A stretch of 23,264 nucleotides of DNA from Desulfobacula sp. (GTDB taxonomy: Bacteria > Desulfobacterota > Desulfobacteria > Desulfobacterales > Desulfobacteraceae): positions 1-23,264 of the forward strand of contig NZ_JAIOSW010000315.1 of the NCBI RefSeq assembly GCF_021107415.1. The letters are read 5' to 3'. The position numbers and the translations under genes are program-made. Numbering within the stretch: the stretch's first letter is position 1; each line of letters opens with the position of its first letter. Below are positions 7,886-14,642 of this stretch, piece after piece. The notes beneath the pieces were generated by a model. The model was given only the letters and a program-made list of their open reading frames with translations, ran no database searches and was not told where the DNA came from.

Positions 7886-9136
7886 ATGAATACAAAAGGT
7901 TCTATAACACTTGGAATTAACGGATTTGGAAGAATAGGAAAGCTGTCTTTGTGGCATCATGCAGCAAGAAAATACTTTGATACGATTGTCATTAATGTGG
8001 GCAGGGAAGTGGGTAAATCTTTTCAAGACATTATTCATTATTTAGAAAGAGATACAACATATGGACGACTGGATTCATTTCTTTACGGATATCAGGCAAG
8101 GCCGGTTATCAGTGATGTGGATGAAGCCTCAGCATCCTTGAATATTAATGGTGTAAAAGTAAAGATATTAAAAAATCACAGGAACCCGAAAGATATTGAA
8201 TGGGCACAGTATAATGCCAAAATAGTCATAGATACAACCGGACAATTTTTGGACCCTTCCCTTGGAGCAGATGCGGCCAAAGGCTCTATCCGGGGACATA
8301 TCGAAGCAGGTGCTCAAAAAGTGATTGCCTCAGCGCCCTTTAAACTCAAAGAGGGTGTGGCAATGCCCGAAGATGCAGTGACAACCGTCATGGGGATCAA
8401 TGATGGAGATTATAATCCAATAATGCATCATCTTATTTCCAATGCATCCTGCACCACCACCTGTCTGTCTCATATGATAAAACCGCTGCTGGATTATTTC
8501 GGTGTTGAGAGACTCCTTTCTGCATCCATGGCAACTGTACATGCAGCCACAGGATCACAGCAGGTACTGGATCGATTGCCGAAAACAGGTGCCAAGGACT
8601 TAAGAAAAAACAGGTCTATCATGAATAATATTATTCTGACCACAACCGGTGCTGCAAAAGCATTGCAGCTGGTTATCCCGGAAATGTCAACCATTGGGTT
8701 TATTGCAGAGTCCGTCCGAATTCCGACGGCAACCGGCTCTTTGATTATTCTTGTGATGAATTTCCAGGAAGAGCTGAATAAAAAGCCGATTCGAAGGGAT
8801 TTGATCAACTCAATTTATGAAAATACAGAAAAAGCCAATACAAACGGATACCTGATGTACACGGACAAACAGAATGTCTCCTCTGATATTATCGGAACAC
8901 CAAGGGCTGCCGCTGTTATTGAAGGCCATGAAACCCATACACGTACCGGGGCCATTAATATTAACCTTGAGCATGTGCGCGGTATAGACAAATCCATATT
9001 GGATATGATCAAAGATCAGGTCACCAGTATCCAGGTTACCCAGGCTGTGATTTATGGATGGTATGACAATGAAATGGCAAGTTATGTCAATATACTGGGC
9101 GACAGGACCGTATCCATTGCAGAAGCAATGCACTAA
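7886..9136 (+). CDS. gap: Glyceraldehyde-3-phosphate dehydrogenase, divergent type
   Basis: Predicted to oxidise glyceraldehyde 3-phosphate to 1,3-bisphosphoglycerate (reversibly). The Rossmann motif GINGFGRIGK opens the protein. The catalytic Cys is C189 in SNASCTTTCL, the partner His is H219 in ATVHAAT, and TTTGAAKAL plus SVRIPT match the phosphate-binding region. At 416 residues it is about 80 longer than typical GAPDH. Two differences stand out. The usual CTTN is CTTT. The NAD-selecting Asp after the second strand (usually ND) is absent, since the segment reads INVGREV, so cofactor choice may differ. AGAGGG lies before the ATG, and the gene starts 25 bases after the dikinase gene, in the same operon. 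Confidence 0.88.
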   Translation: MNTKGSITLGINGFGRIGKLSLWHHAARKYFDTIVINVGREVGKSFQDIIHYLERDTTYGRLDSFLYGYQARPVISDVDEASASLNINGVKVKILKNHRNPKDIEWAQYNAKIVIDTTGQFLDPSLGADAAKGSIRGHIEAGAQKVIASAPFKLKEGVAMPEDAVTTVMGINDGDYNPIMHHLISNASCTTTCLSHMIKPLLDYFGVERLLSASMATVHAATGSQQVLDRLPKTGAKDLRKNRSIMNNIILTTTGAAKALQLVIPEMSTIGFIAESVRIPTATGSLIILVMNFQEELNKKPIRRDLINSIYENTEKANTNGYLMYTDKQNVSSDIIGTPRAAAVIEGHETHTRTGAININLEHVRGIDKSILDMIKDQVTSIQVTQAVIYGWYDNEMASYVNILGDRTVSIAEAMH

Positions 9137-9887
9137 ATTATCACGCGCCCATTTCTTTTTTATTATCCTGACGGGCATGTTATTTTTTTTAACACCCCTT
9201 AGCAATGCAGGTGAAACAATGTTGCCGTTTTTTATTGGTGAAGAAATCAAATACACGGTTAGCTGGGAAATGATCAGGGCTGGAAAAGCAAAATTCAAAG
9301 TATTGCCCCTTACAACACTCAATGGGGAAAAAGCATATCATTTTTTACTTGAAGTGAAGTCAAGTCGGTATGTCGATATGTTTTTTAAAATCAGAGACCG
9401 ACTGGAAGGATTTGCTGATTTAGCGTTTTCCCGGTCTCTTTTGCACAAAAAGACACAGTCGGGCAAAGATAAAAGGCAGGTGATTGTTAATTTTGACTGG
9501 GAAAAGAAAACAGCCGTTTATTCTAACTTCGGCAAAAAAAGAGACCCCATCGAAATCCCTTTGAAAACCTTTGACCCGGTTTCAGCCTTTTATAAGATGC
9601 GAACCTTAAATTTTAAAACCGACCAAAGCCTGTCCTTCCCTGTGAGCGATGGGAAAAAATGTTTCATCCAGAAAGGAGAGGTGATAAAAAAAGAAAAAAT
9701 CACCTTATCCTCCGGAACCTTTGATACGTACCTGCTCGTTCTTAAGGTCAATCATTTTTCCGGTGTATTCAAAAAGAGTGAAAACCCCACGGTAAAACTC
9801 TGGGTCACGGCAGATGATAGAAAGATCCCCGTAAGAATAAAGGTAAAAGTGTTTATCGGAAGCGTTATCTTTGATCTTGTTTCATAG
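9117..9887 (+). CDS. DUF3108-type periplasmic protein
   Basis: An exported protein with the pattern of the DUF3108 family: a GEEIKYTVSW strand near the start, the AGKAKFKV repeat strand, and a late SSGTFDTYLLVLKV segment typical of these beta-rich periplasmic proteins. A hydrophobic signal peptide (FFFIILTGMLFFLTPLSNA) ends about 30 residues in. The start is uncertain. The frame is open from 9054, but TTG at 9117 gives a normal signal peptide with basic residues before the core; ATG at 9084 is another option. From 9117 it would overlap the end of the GAPDH gene by 20 bases. It is the last gene of the operon. Family function is not established; roles in envelope or lipid export have been suggested. 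Confidence 0.7.
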   Translation: MQKQCTKLSRAHFFFIILTGMLFFLTPLSNAGETMLPFFIGEEIKYTVSWEMIRAGKAKFKVLPLTTLNGEKAYHFLLEVKSSRYVDMFFKIRDRLEGFADLAFSRSLLHKKTQSGKDKRQVIVNFDWEKKTAVYSNFGKKRDPIEIPLKTFDPVSAFYKMRTLNFKTDQSLSFPVSDGKKCFIQKGEVIKKEKITLSSGTFDTYLLVLKVNHFSGVFKKSENPTVKLWVTADDRKIPVRIKVKVFIGSVIFDLVS

Positions 9888-9936
9888 GATTGATCCTTTA
9901 TATTACTCCGGCCATTACCATTACCATCCGGAAATT

Positions 9937-9966
9937 GGTGAAAGGCTCACCTTCACCCCTATGGGG
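9937..9966. repeat. Nested hairpins between the convergent operons
   Basis: GGTGA-AAGGC-TCACC (9937-9951) competes with GGTGAA pairing to TTCACC at 9952-9957, and CCCC-TAT-GGGG follows at 9956-9966. They sit in the 88-base gap where the plus operon and the minus cluster meet. There is no T run after either stem, so they are not standard intrinsic terminators, although ending transcription here would make sense. Confidence 0.4.
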
Positions 9967-9975
9967 ATTGAATAA

Positions 9976-10797
9976 TTATTTCAAAATTTCTGCCAATACC
10001 ATATGAGGTCTGCATGCTGTTCTGTATTTAAAAAAGGCAGCCGATGGTAAAGGAGCAATGTCCCACTCAGGGGGCGGGATAACTCCTTTTATAAAAAACG
10101 GATGTTTTTTATTGCCTGTGGCATGTTCAACAAGAGCTGCGGCTCGGGCTGCTTCCTCAGGGGTAATATAACCGGGTTCACCATTGGAACGTTCCAAGCA
10201 TGCTATCGATAGAATAATATGGTATTCAGGGGATTTTTCTACCAGAGAAAGGCTGTGTCGGAGTTCTTCCTTGTCAAGGGTGGCCCCGGTAAGAAATTTA
10301 TAGAGTTCTGCCGGTCCTCTCAGATAAAAAATCAACCGGTGGATAAGATTTTCTTTGATGATGGTTTCCAGCAGATGGGCATTTCGCCCGTCAGTCGCAA
10401 GCTGAATCAACAACCCGTGATCTTTAAGATAACGCAATATCTCCAGAAAATCATCATCCATGCATGCATTGTTTGCAGGAACAGTCAATCCATTGATCCA
10501 TCCATGGCTTAAATCACTTCTTTTAATAAAAGTATTTAACCTGTCTCCTGCCTTAAGGAAAGCCAGGATTTCACCAACGCCCTGTATTATTTTTTCTCCT
10601 GTAAAAAGAATTGGAAATTCCATGCCATCTTTTCCTCGAAATATATCAGGCCGATTTTTACGATAAAATAAATTAAAGGCGTCCTTGCCTTTTGTTTTTA
10701 TGTTATGCTCATCATAAACCATTGCATGATCAGTCATATAGGATTTAACAATTTCACAACGCATACACCCTGTTGCACTAAAAAGGGTAAAAGGCAT
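9976..10797 (-). CDS. Glutaredoxin domain fused to an NrdG/PflA-like half barrel lacking radical-SAM cysteines
   Basis: Residues 1-83 look like a glutaredoxin: strand FTLFSATG, then CMRC (11-14) as the redox pair, a cis-Pro at about 62 (EFPILF) and a final helix GVGEILAFL. Residues 100-200 resemble the later part of radical SAM activases of the NrdG/PflA type: a strand, DFLEILRYLKDHGLLIQLATDGRN (the usual Leu-x-Thr-x-Gly region), LIFYLRGP, then an LTG helix and a PEEAARAAALV helix. The CxxxCxxC that binds the iron-sulfur cluster is missing, so radical SAM chemistry is unlikely as encoded. AGGAG lies before the ATG. It follows the sulfotransferase gene by 32 bases and is the last gene of the cluster. 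Domain assignments are by eye. Confidence 0.65.
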   Translation of the reverse strand: MPFTLFSATGCMRCEIVKSYMTDHAMVYDEHNIKTKGKDAFNLFYRKNRPDIFRGKDGMEFPILFTGEKIIQGVGEILAFLKAGDRLNTFIKRSDLSHGWINGLTVPANNACMDDDFLEILRYLKDHGLLIQLATDGRNAHLLETIIKENLIHRLIFYLRGPAELYKFLTGATLDKEELRHSLSLVEKSPEYHIILSIACLERSNGEPGYITPEEAARAAALVEHATGNKKHPFFIKGVIPPPEWDIAPLPSAAFFKYRTACRPHMVLAEILK

Positions 10798-10829
10798 ATT
10801 CTATCTCCTGAAGTTTATGCTTATGATCT

Positions 10830-12269
10830 CTATTTTTTATCATCAGTATCAGAGATTACGCACAGAGCTGATGAAGCTTGGAAAGGGACTGTACCCTCAA
10901 CACTAACCTCTGAACGAGGCCCTTTGGGGCTGGAACCGGGCATTCTGAAAGAACTCACATCCACTGGTTCAATTTCAATCTCTTTGGAAGGTTCAACCTG
11001 GTGTATCCATTCATAGGGGAATCGGTAAGCCCGATAGACCATATTCATTTTTGTTTCTTTACCCCAATAGGGACTGATATATTCCCATACCAGTTCATGA
11101 TCTGCCGTAACTTCAATTATTCTGCCACCACTGCCTTCCGTGATAAGCGTATTTCCGTTTGGCAGCCGTTGGGCAGAGCTTACAAAAGGACTGTAGAAAC
11201 GATTACTGTCTGCAGGTTGTACCAATCCGTCTTCCTGGGGAGTATACTGCCATACAATTTTTAGAGTAATTGGATCAAATTCCAAAACACGGGAATAATC
11301 CCTTAATACATTTTTTATTCCGGTTGGACTTGCCGGATTGCATGCTCCATATCCAGCCCACCCGCCATTATCATACACCAGAATGTTTCCTTCGCCCGGC
11401 AATCCACGTGGTATCATATGGGCATGGTGCTGGCCGATAATCCAGCCCAGATCCTTTTCCGGTGTACAGTCATAATAGGGTCCGACCTTCCAGACCACTT
11501 CACCCGTCTCTTTGCTGATGATAAAGATAATATTTGTTTCTCGACCGTCTACAATAATGTTATCAGGTTGAAAGCGATTATCTCCTGAATCATGCCATTT
11601 ATTCGGCCCAAGGATGGACATGGAATTTAGATGCATCCAGTCTCCCATTCCGCCACCGCAAGGCCGCATATTGGGGTCACGGGCTAAAATATTTTTTGCA
11701 TCTTCACGGAATTCAAAGGAATCAAAATGTTCGCTGCAAACCCATTCCCAGAGGATATCCCCATCCCAGGAAACTTCATAAATTGTATCATCAAGCAAAT
11801 TCTTATCAGAAATTTGTGGGCAAATAAGATTTTTATGCCCCAGGATCATGGTATTACCTTGATTTATTTTTGCTTCCATGCCAGGGACATAATACCCAAC
11901 CGGATTGCCTTCCCGCTGGTAGTCATGGTGGACACGGGCCATCCACTGGGCCTCTTCCCCAGGATCTTCGATATATTCATACTCATTGAATTTCCAGATT
12001 ACGTTTCCATCCCAGTCAACCTGGACAAGGTCTCGATAATCCTGCATTCCATATTTTGTAGATCTTTCTCCTGTGTGCCCGAGGATATAGCCACCTTTCA
12101 GAAGTTTATTTGGAAAACCGTGCAAGCCCTTCCACAACTTGGTTTCACTTCCATTCATATCAATTACAAGACTTCCTAACTCCTTGGCATGGAATACAGT
12201 ATAGCCATTAAAGCATTTTTTAGGATTATATATTGTGGTTCCGGTCGGATATATACTTGGATAAGTCAT
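10830..12269 (-). CDS. Aryl-sulfate sulfotransferase-like protein (ASST), cytoplasmic form
   Basis: A 479-residue beta-propeller of the arylsulfotransferase family. Known members move a sulfuryl group from one phenolic ester to another through a sulfo-histidine. The three conserved histidine regions are present: HHD (114-116), DWMHLNS (210-216) and GQHHAH (279-284) followed by PRGxPGxGNILVYDNGG. An Arg (R243) occupies the position after DWxH where the family has its catalytic arginine. Blade motifs such as RLPNGNTLI recur. There is no signal peptide (MTYPSIYP start), unlike periplasmic enterobacterial AssT. The last 50 residues, after the propeller, look disordered and rich in Ser and Pro. 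AAAAGG precedes the ATG. It lies 22 bases after the regulator gene. Activity is inferred. Confidence 0.8.
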   Translation of the reverse strand: MTYPSIYPTGTTIYNPKKCFNGYTVFHAKELGSLVIDMNGSETKLWKGLHGFPNKLLKGGYILGHTGERSTKYGMQDYRDLVQVDWDGNVIWKFNEYEYIEDPGEEAQWMARVHHDYQREGNPVGYYVPGMEAKINQGNTMILGHKNLICPQISDKNLLDDTIYEVSWDGDILWEWVCSEHFDSFEFREDAKNILARDPNMRPCGGGMGDWMHLNSMSILGPNKWHDSGDNRFQPDNIIVDGRETNIIFIISKETGEVVWKVGPYYDCTPEKDLGWIIGQHHAHMIPRGLPGEGNILVYDNGGWAGYGACNPASPTGIKNVLRDYSRVLEFDPITLKIVWQYTPQEDGLVQPADSNRFYSPFVSSAQRLPNGNTLITEGSGGRIIEVTADHELVWEYISPYWGKETKMNMVYRAYRFPYEWIHQVEPSKEIEIEPVDVSSFRMPGSSPKGPRSEVSVEGTVPFQASSALCVISDTDDKK

Positions 12270-12291
12270 AAAAAAGCCTTTTAGTGGAACT

Positions 12292-12996
12292 TTATTTATA
12301 AATGCTTCTCATTTTTAGAATGTGTTCTTCTATCAAACTTATAGCGCTTTCTCGTTTTTTCTTAATCAACGCATCCAATATTTTTTCATGATTTTGGACA
12401 GCAATCTCTGAGATTTCAAAATCAGGAGGTATGCGAGAACGTATATTCCGATGTATGGCATTTATCGCTCCTTCAACTATCACAAATACTGCATTTTTTG
12501 AAGCTTTTGCGAGCAATGAATGAAAGTCAAAATTTAAATCAATCGCGATTTCTTTTTTTGCGATTAAATCTTTTGCCTTATCAATATTCTCCTGAAGAGC
12601 ATTAATGTCCTGATCATCTGCATTGTCAATTGCTTTATTCAATATGGCTTTTTCAATAGACAGCCGAGCCGCAGTAAACTCATCGATAGAAATTTTTTCC
12701 ATCCTAAATGCATCTAACATAAGATTTTTGATTTTTTTTGAAATACTATCCTTAATAATCGCTCCACCACCATATCCCTTTTTCACAATAATGAAACCGG
12801 ATAATTCAAGGATGCGAAGAGCCTCTCGGATAGTTTGTCGGCCTACATTAAATTGTTTGGCAAGTTCCGACTCGGAAGGAAGTTTATCTCCTGCTTGCAG
12901 GGTTCCATCAAAAATAAATGCTTTAATTTTTGAAGAAACCTCTTCAAAGGTTCTTTGGGTTTTGAATGGTTTGAATATAGCTTTATCGACAGTCAT
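12292..12996 (-). CDS. GntR/FadR-family transcriptional regulator
   Basis: A 234-residue repressor-type regulator. The N-terminal winged helix (about residues 15-80) has the GntR signature DKLPSESELAKQFNVGRQTIREALR, here followed by GGAII in the wing. The C-terminal FCD ligand domain (about 100-225) carries an Asp and His in DLNFDFHSLLA and a further His in QNHEKILDAL, consistent with the metal-dependent effector pocket of this subfamily, which often binds carboxylic acids. I chose the ATG at 12996 because GGAGA lies six bases upstream; the frame is open 20 codons further, but that extension overlaps the promoter. It is the first gene after a strong promoter and is followed closely by a sulfotransferase gene. 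It probably regulates itself and the cluster. Confidence 0.88.
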   Translation of the reverse strand: MTVDKAIFKPFKTQRTFEEVSSKIKAFIFDGTLQAGDKLPSESELAKQFNVGRQTIREALRILELSGFIIVKKGYGGGAIIKDSISKKIKNLMLDAFRMEKISIDEFTAARLSIEKAILNKAIDNADDQDINALQENIDKAKDLIAKKEIAIDLNFDFHSLLAKASKNAVFVIVEGAINAIHRNIRSRIPPDFEISEIAVQNHEKILDALIKKKRESAISLIEEHILKMRSIYK

Positions 12997-13012
12997 AAAA
13001 ATCTCCATTAAA

Positions 13013-13027
13013 GTCTTATTATCAGAC
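13013..13027. promoter_or_regulatory. Palindromic operator for the FadR-type regulator
   Basis: GTCTTATTATCAGAC is a 15-base inverted repeat with six of seven arm pairs matching, in the size range and GT...AC style of GntR-family operators. It lies just downstream of the -10 and covers the predicted transcription start, 17 bases before the regulator's ATG. Repression of its own gene is the natural reading; binding is inferred. Confidence 0.6.
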
Positions 13028-13028
13028 A

Positions 13029-13056
13029 ATAATATTACAGTTTTCTTAGATGTCAA
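13029..13056 (-). promoter_or_regulatory. Sigma-70 promoter for the regulator, ASST and glutaredoxin-fusion genes
   Basis: On the minus strand TTGACA (13051-13056) and TATTAT (13029-13034) are separated by 16 bases. This gives the last three cluster genes their own promoter, independent of transcription coming from the upstream catabolic genes. Confidence 0.75.
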
Positions 13057-13111
13057 TAAAACTTTTTTGCCTTTTATTTCCGTTCAATGGTTTTACTGAT
13101 CGACTATATTC

Positions 13112-13279
13112 TCAAGTAACAATATTCAACTCCAACATTTTAATTGTAGCCAACATCCGGGAAAGATTCCGGTCAAGAGCGGGAAAATTATTTGCCTTCT
13201 CTTTCAACTTTTCTGCTGTTTCCCTCATTAATTGAATTTTTTGCTCTACTTCTTTCAAATTTATCTCCTGCGTCGTCAT
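13112..13279 (-). CDS. Small 55-residue helical protein downstream of the CoA ligase
   Basis: The frame reads MTTQEINLKEVEQKIQLM and continues as an amphipathic, charged helix, then a short FPALDRN turn and a second helix ending NIVT. It is 55 residues long with no Cys, Trp or membrane segment. AAAGGA stands seven bases before the ATG, and the gene begins 13 bases after the ligase stop codon, the same tight spacing as between the ligase and AOR genes, so it is probably translated from the same message. I recognise no family. A two-helix protein of this size could be a small subunit or assembly partner of the ligase or AOR, but this is speculation. Confidence 0.65.
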   Translation of the reverse strand: MTTQEINLKEVEQKIQLMRETAEKLKEKANNFPALDRNLSRMLATIKMLELNIVT

Positions 13280-13292
13280 TCTGTATTCCTTT

Positions 13293-14627
13293 CTAATGGT
13301 TTTTCCTCAAGTCTTTAAACCGCTTAGCTTTGACCTCGTGCCGGGGCAGTTTACCATAATCATAAAAGTCAATCCGATAACCCAGATTGGTTTTCAAGCG
13401 AAGCTGATCCTGGAGTTTACTCTCAATTTCTTTGACACGCTCTTCAAGGCCCGGCATTAATTCGACTTTAAGCTTAATCCGATCTATATCACCCAGTTTG
13501 TCCACTACTACCTCATATTCGTCACACAGGTCTTCAATACTTCTGACAACCTCTTCAATGGCCGAAGGGGCCAGCAAAACACCTTTCACTTTGGTGATGT
13601 CATCTGCACGGCCGATCACTCCACCTTTTATCAACCTGAATGTTCTGCCGCAGGAACAGGGTGATGGATCCCATTCAATGATATCCTTGGCATCAAACCG
13701 GACGCAGGGCTGGGCCAAGCGGTCCAGAGCCGTGATGATCATTTTCCCCCTTCGGCCGGGCTCCTCGATAATTTTTCCGGTTTCAACATCTTCAATTTCC
13801 ACCAGGAAAAAGGCCTCATTTACATGCATACCGCCGGGCTGGTCCAGACACTCAAAAGACCAGGCCCCGATCTCTGTTGCCCCGGCGTGGTCAAACACCT
13901 GTGCGCCCCAGGCATTCTGCATCCGCTTTTTGGTACTGGGGATGCTGGCACCCGGCTCACCAGCACAGGTGATTTTATTAATACTTAGATCTGCGGGATT
14001 GATGTTCATCTTGTTTTTTGCCGTATCCGCCATGCCAAGGACATATGTGGGGGTCGCCATAATGGCGGTCGCCTTTAATTCCTGAATTTTAAGAATACGG
14101 GCTTTTGTATCCAAGACGCCACCGGGCACAACCTCACACCCGATTTTTTCAGCTGCGTAATGCCCGGCCCAAAACGCCACAAAGATATTATATCCAAAAG
14201 GAATAAATACACGGTCCGCCGGCCTGTACCCTTGTGCCCACAGGATATAAGCCCAGCATTCTGACCACCATTCCCAATCCTGCCAGGAATCCGCCTGATA
14301 GACAGGTTGCCCGGTGGTACCGCTTGTCTGGCGAAACTCGGTTACCTCTTCAAGGGGAACACACAGGGCATCTCCATACGGAAATGGATCTTTTTTCTGA
14401 ACTCCCCGCATCATGGACTTTTCGACCTTCGGGACGAGCCGGATATCAGCAAAGCTGCGGATATCATCTGGTGTGATGCCAGCAGTGTTATAAAGAGACC
14501 TGTGAAATATGGAGTGATCATAAGCCCACTGGAATATTTTTTTAAATTTTTTCAGTTGAAGTTTCTGAATTTGATCCCGGGGGAGTGTCTCCAGAACAGG
14601 ATTCCAATATTTTTGGTCTGCAAGCAT
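13293..14627 (-). CDS. Phenylacetate-CoA ligase-like (PaaK family) AMP-forming ligase
   Basis: Predicted to join a carboxylic acid, probably aromatic, to CoA with ATP conversion to AMP and PPi. The 444 residues match PaaK length. Visible motifs are the nucleotide loop TSGTTGQP (101-108), the acyl-binding FDHAGATEIG region (about 246-254), RFDAKDI, the PaaK-type CSCGR pair (324-328), the hinge GRADDITKVKG (339-349) and the C-terminal RHEVKAKRF segment holding the catalytic lysine. AAAGGAA precedes the ATG, and only 15 bases separate it from the AOR gene upstream. An AOR-ligase pair suggests the aldehyde's acid product is trapped as a CoA thioester. The exact acid is unknown; some PaaK relatives use benzoate-like, indole or non-aromatic acids. 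Confidence 0.88.
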   Translation of the reverse strand: MLADQKYWNPVLETLPRDQIQKLQLKKFKKIFQWAYDHSIFHRSLYNTAGITPDDIRSFADIRLVPKVEKSMMRGVQKKDPFPYGDALCVPLEEVTEFRQTSGTTGQPVYQADSWQDWEWWSECWAYILWAQGYRPADRVFIPFGYNIFVAFWAGHYAAEKIGCEVVPGGVLDTKARILKIQELKATAIMATPTYVLGMADTAKNKMNINPADLSINKITCAGEPGASIPSTKKRMQNAWGAQVFDHAGATEIGAWSFECLDQPGGMHVNEAFFLVEIEDVETGKIIEEPGRRGKMIITALDRLAQPCVRFDAKDIIEWDPSPCSCGRTFRLIKGGVIGRADDITKVKGVLLAPSAIEEVVRSIEDLCDEYEVVVDKLGDIDRIKLKVELMPGLEERVKEIESKLQDQLRLKTNLGYRIDFYDYGKLPRHEVKAKRFKDLRKNH

Positions 14628-14642
14628 AATCGTTCCTTTATT

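Noticed and set aside
9054..9116. Longer N-terminus of the DUF3108 protein
   Set aside because: It is encoded within the GAPDH coding sequence and would put about 20 unusual residues before the signal peptide; a downstream TTG fits better, although this is not certain.
10705..11016. Plus-strand open frames antisense to the sulfotransferase and glutaredoxin-fusion genes
   Set aside because: They lack recognisable domains and ribosome sites and mirror strongly conserved minus-strand proteins.
12997..13056. Longer N-terminus of the FadR-type regulator
   Set aside because: The extension would be encoded by the promoter and operator region, and a good ribosome site supports the ATG at 12996.
13057..13111. 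Terminator between the 55-aa gene and the regulator
   Set aside because: Only a weak TTACT/AGTAA pairing with a long loop and no T run is present.
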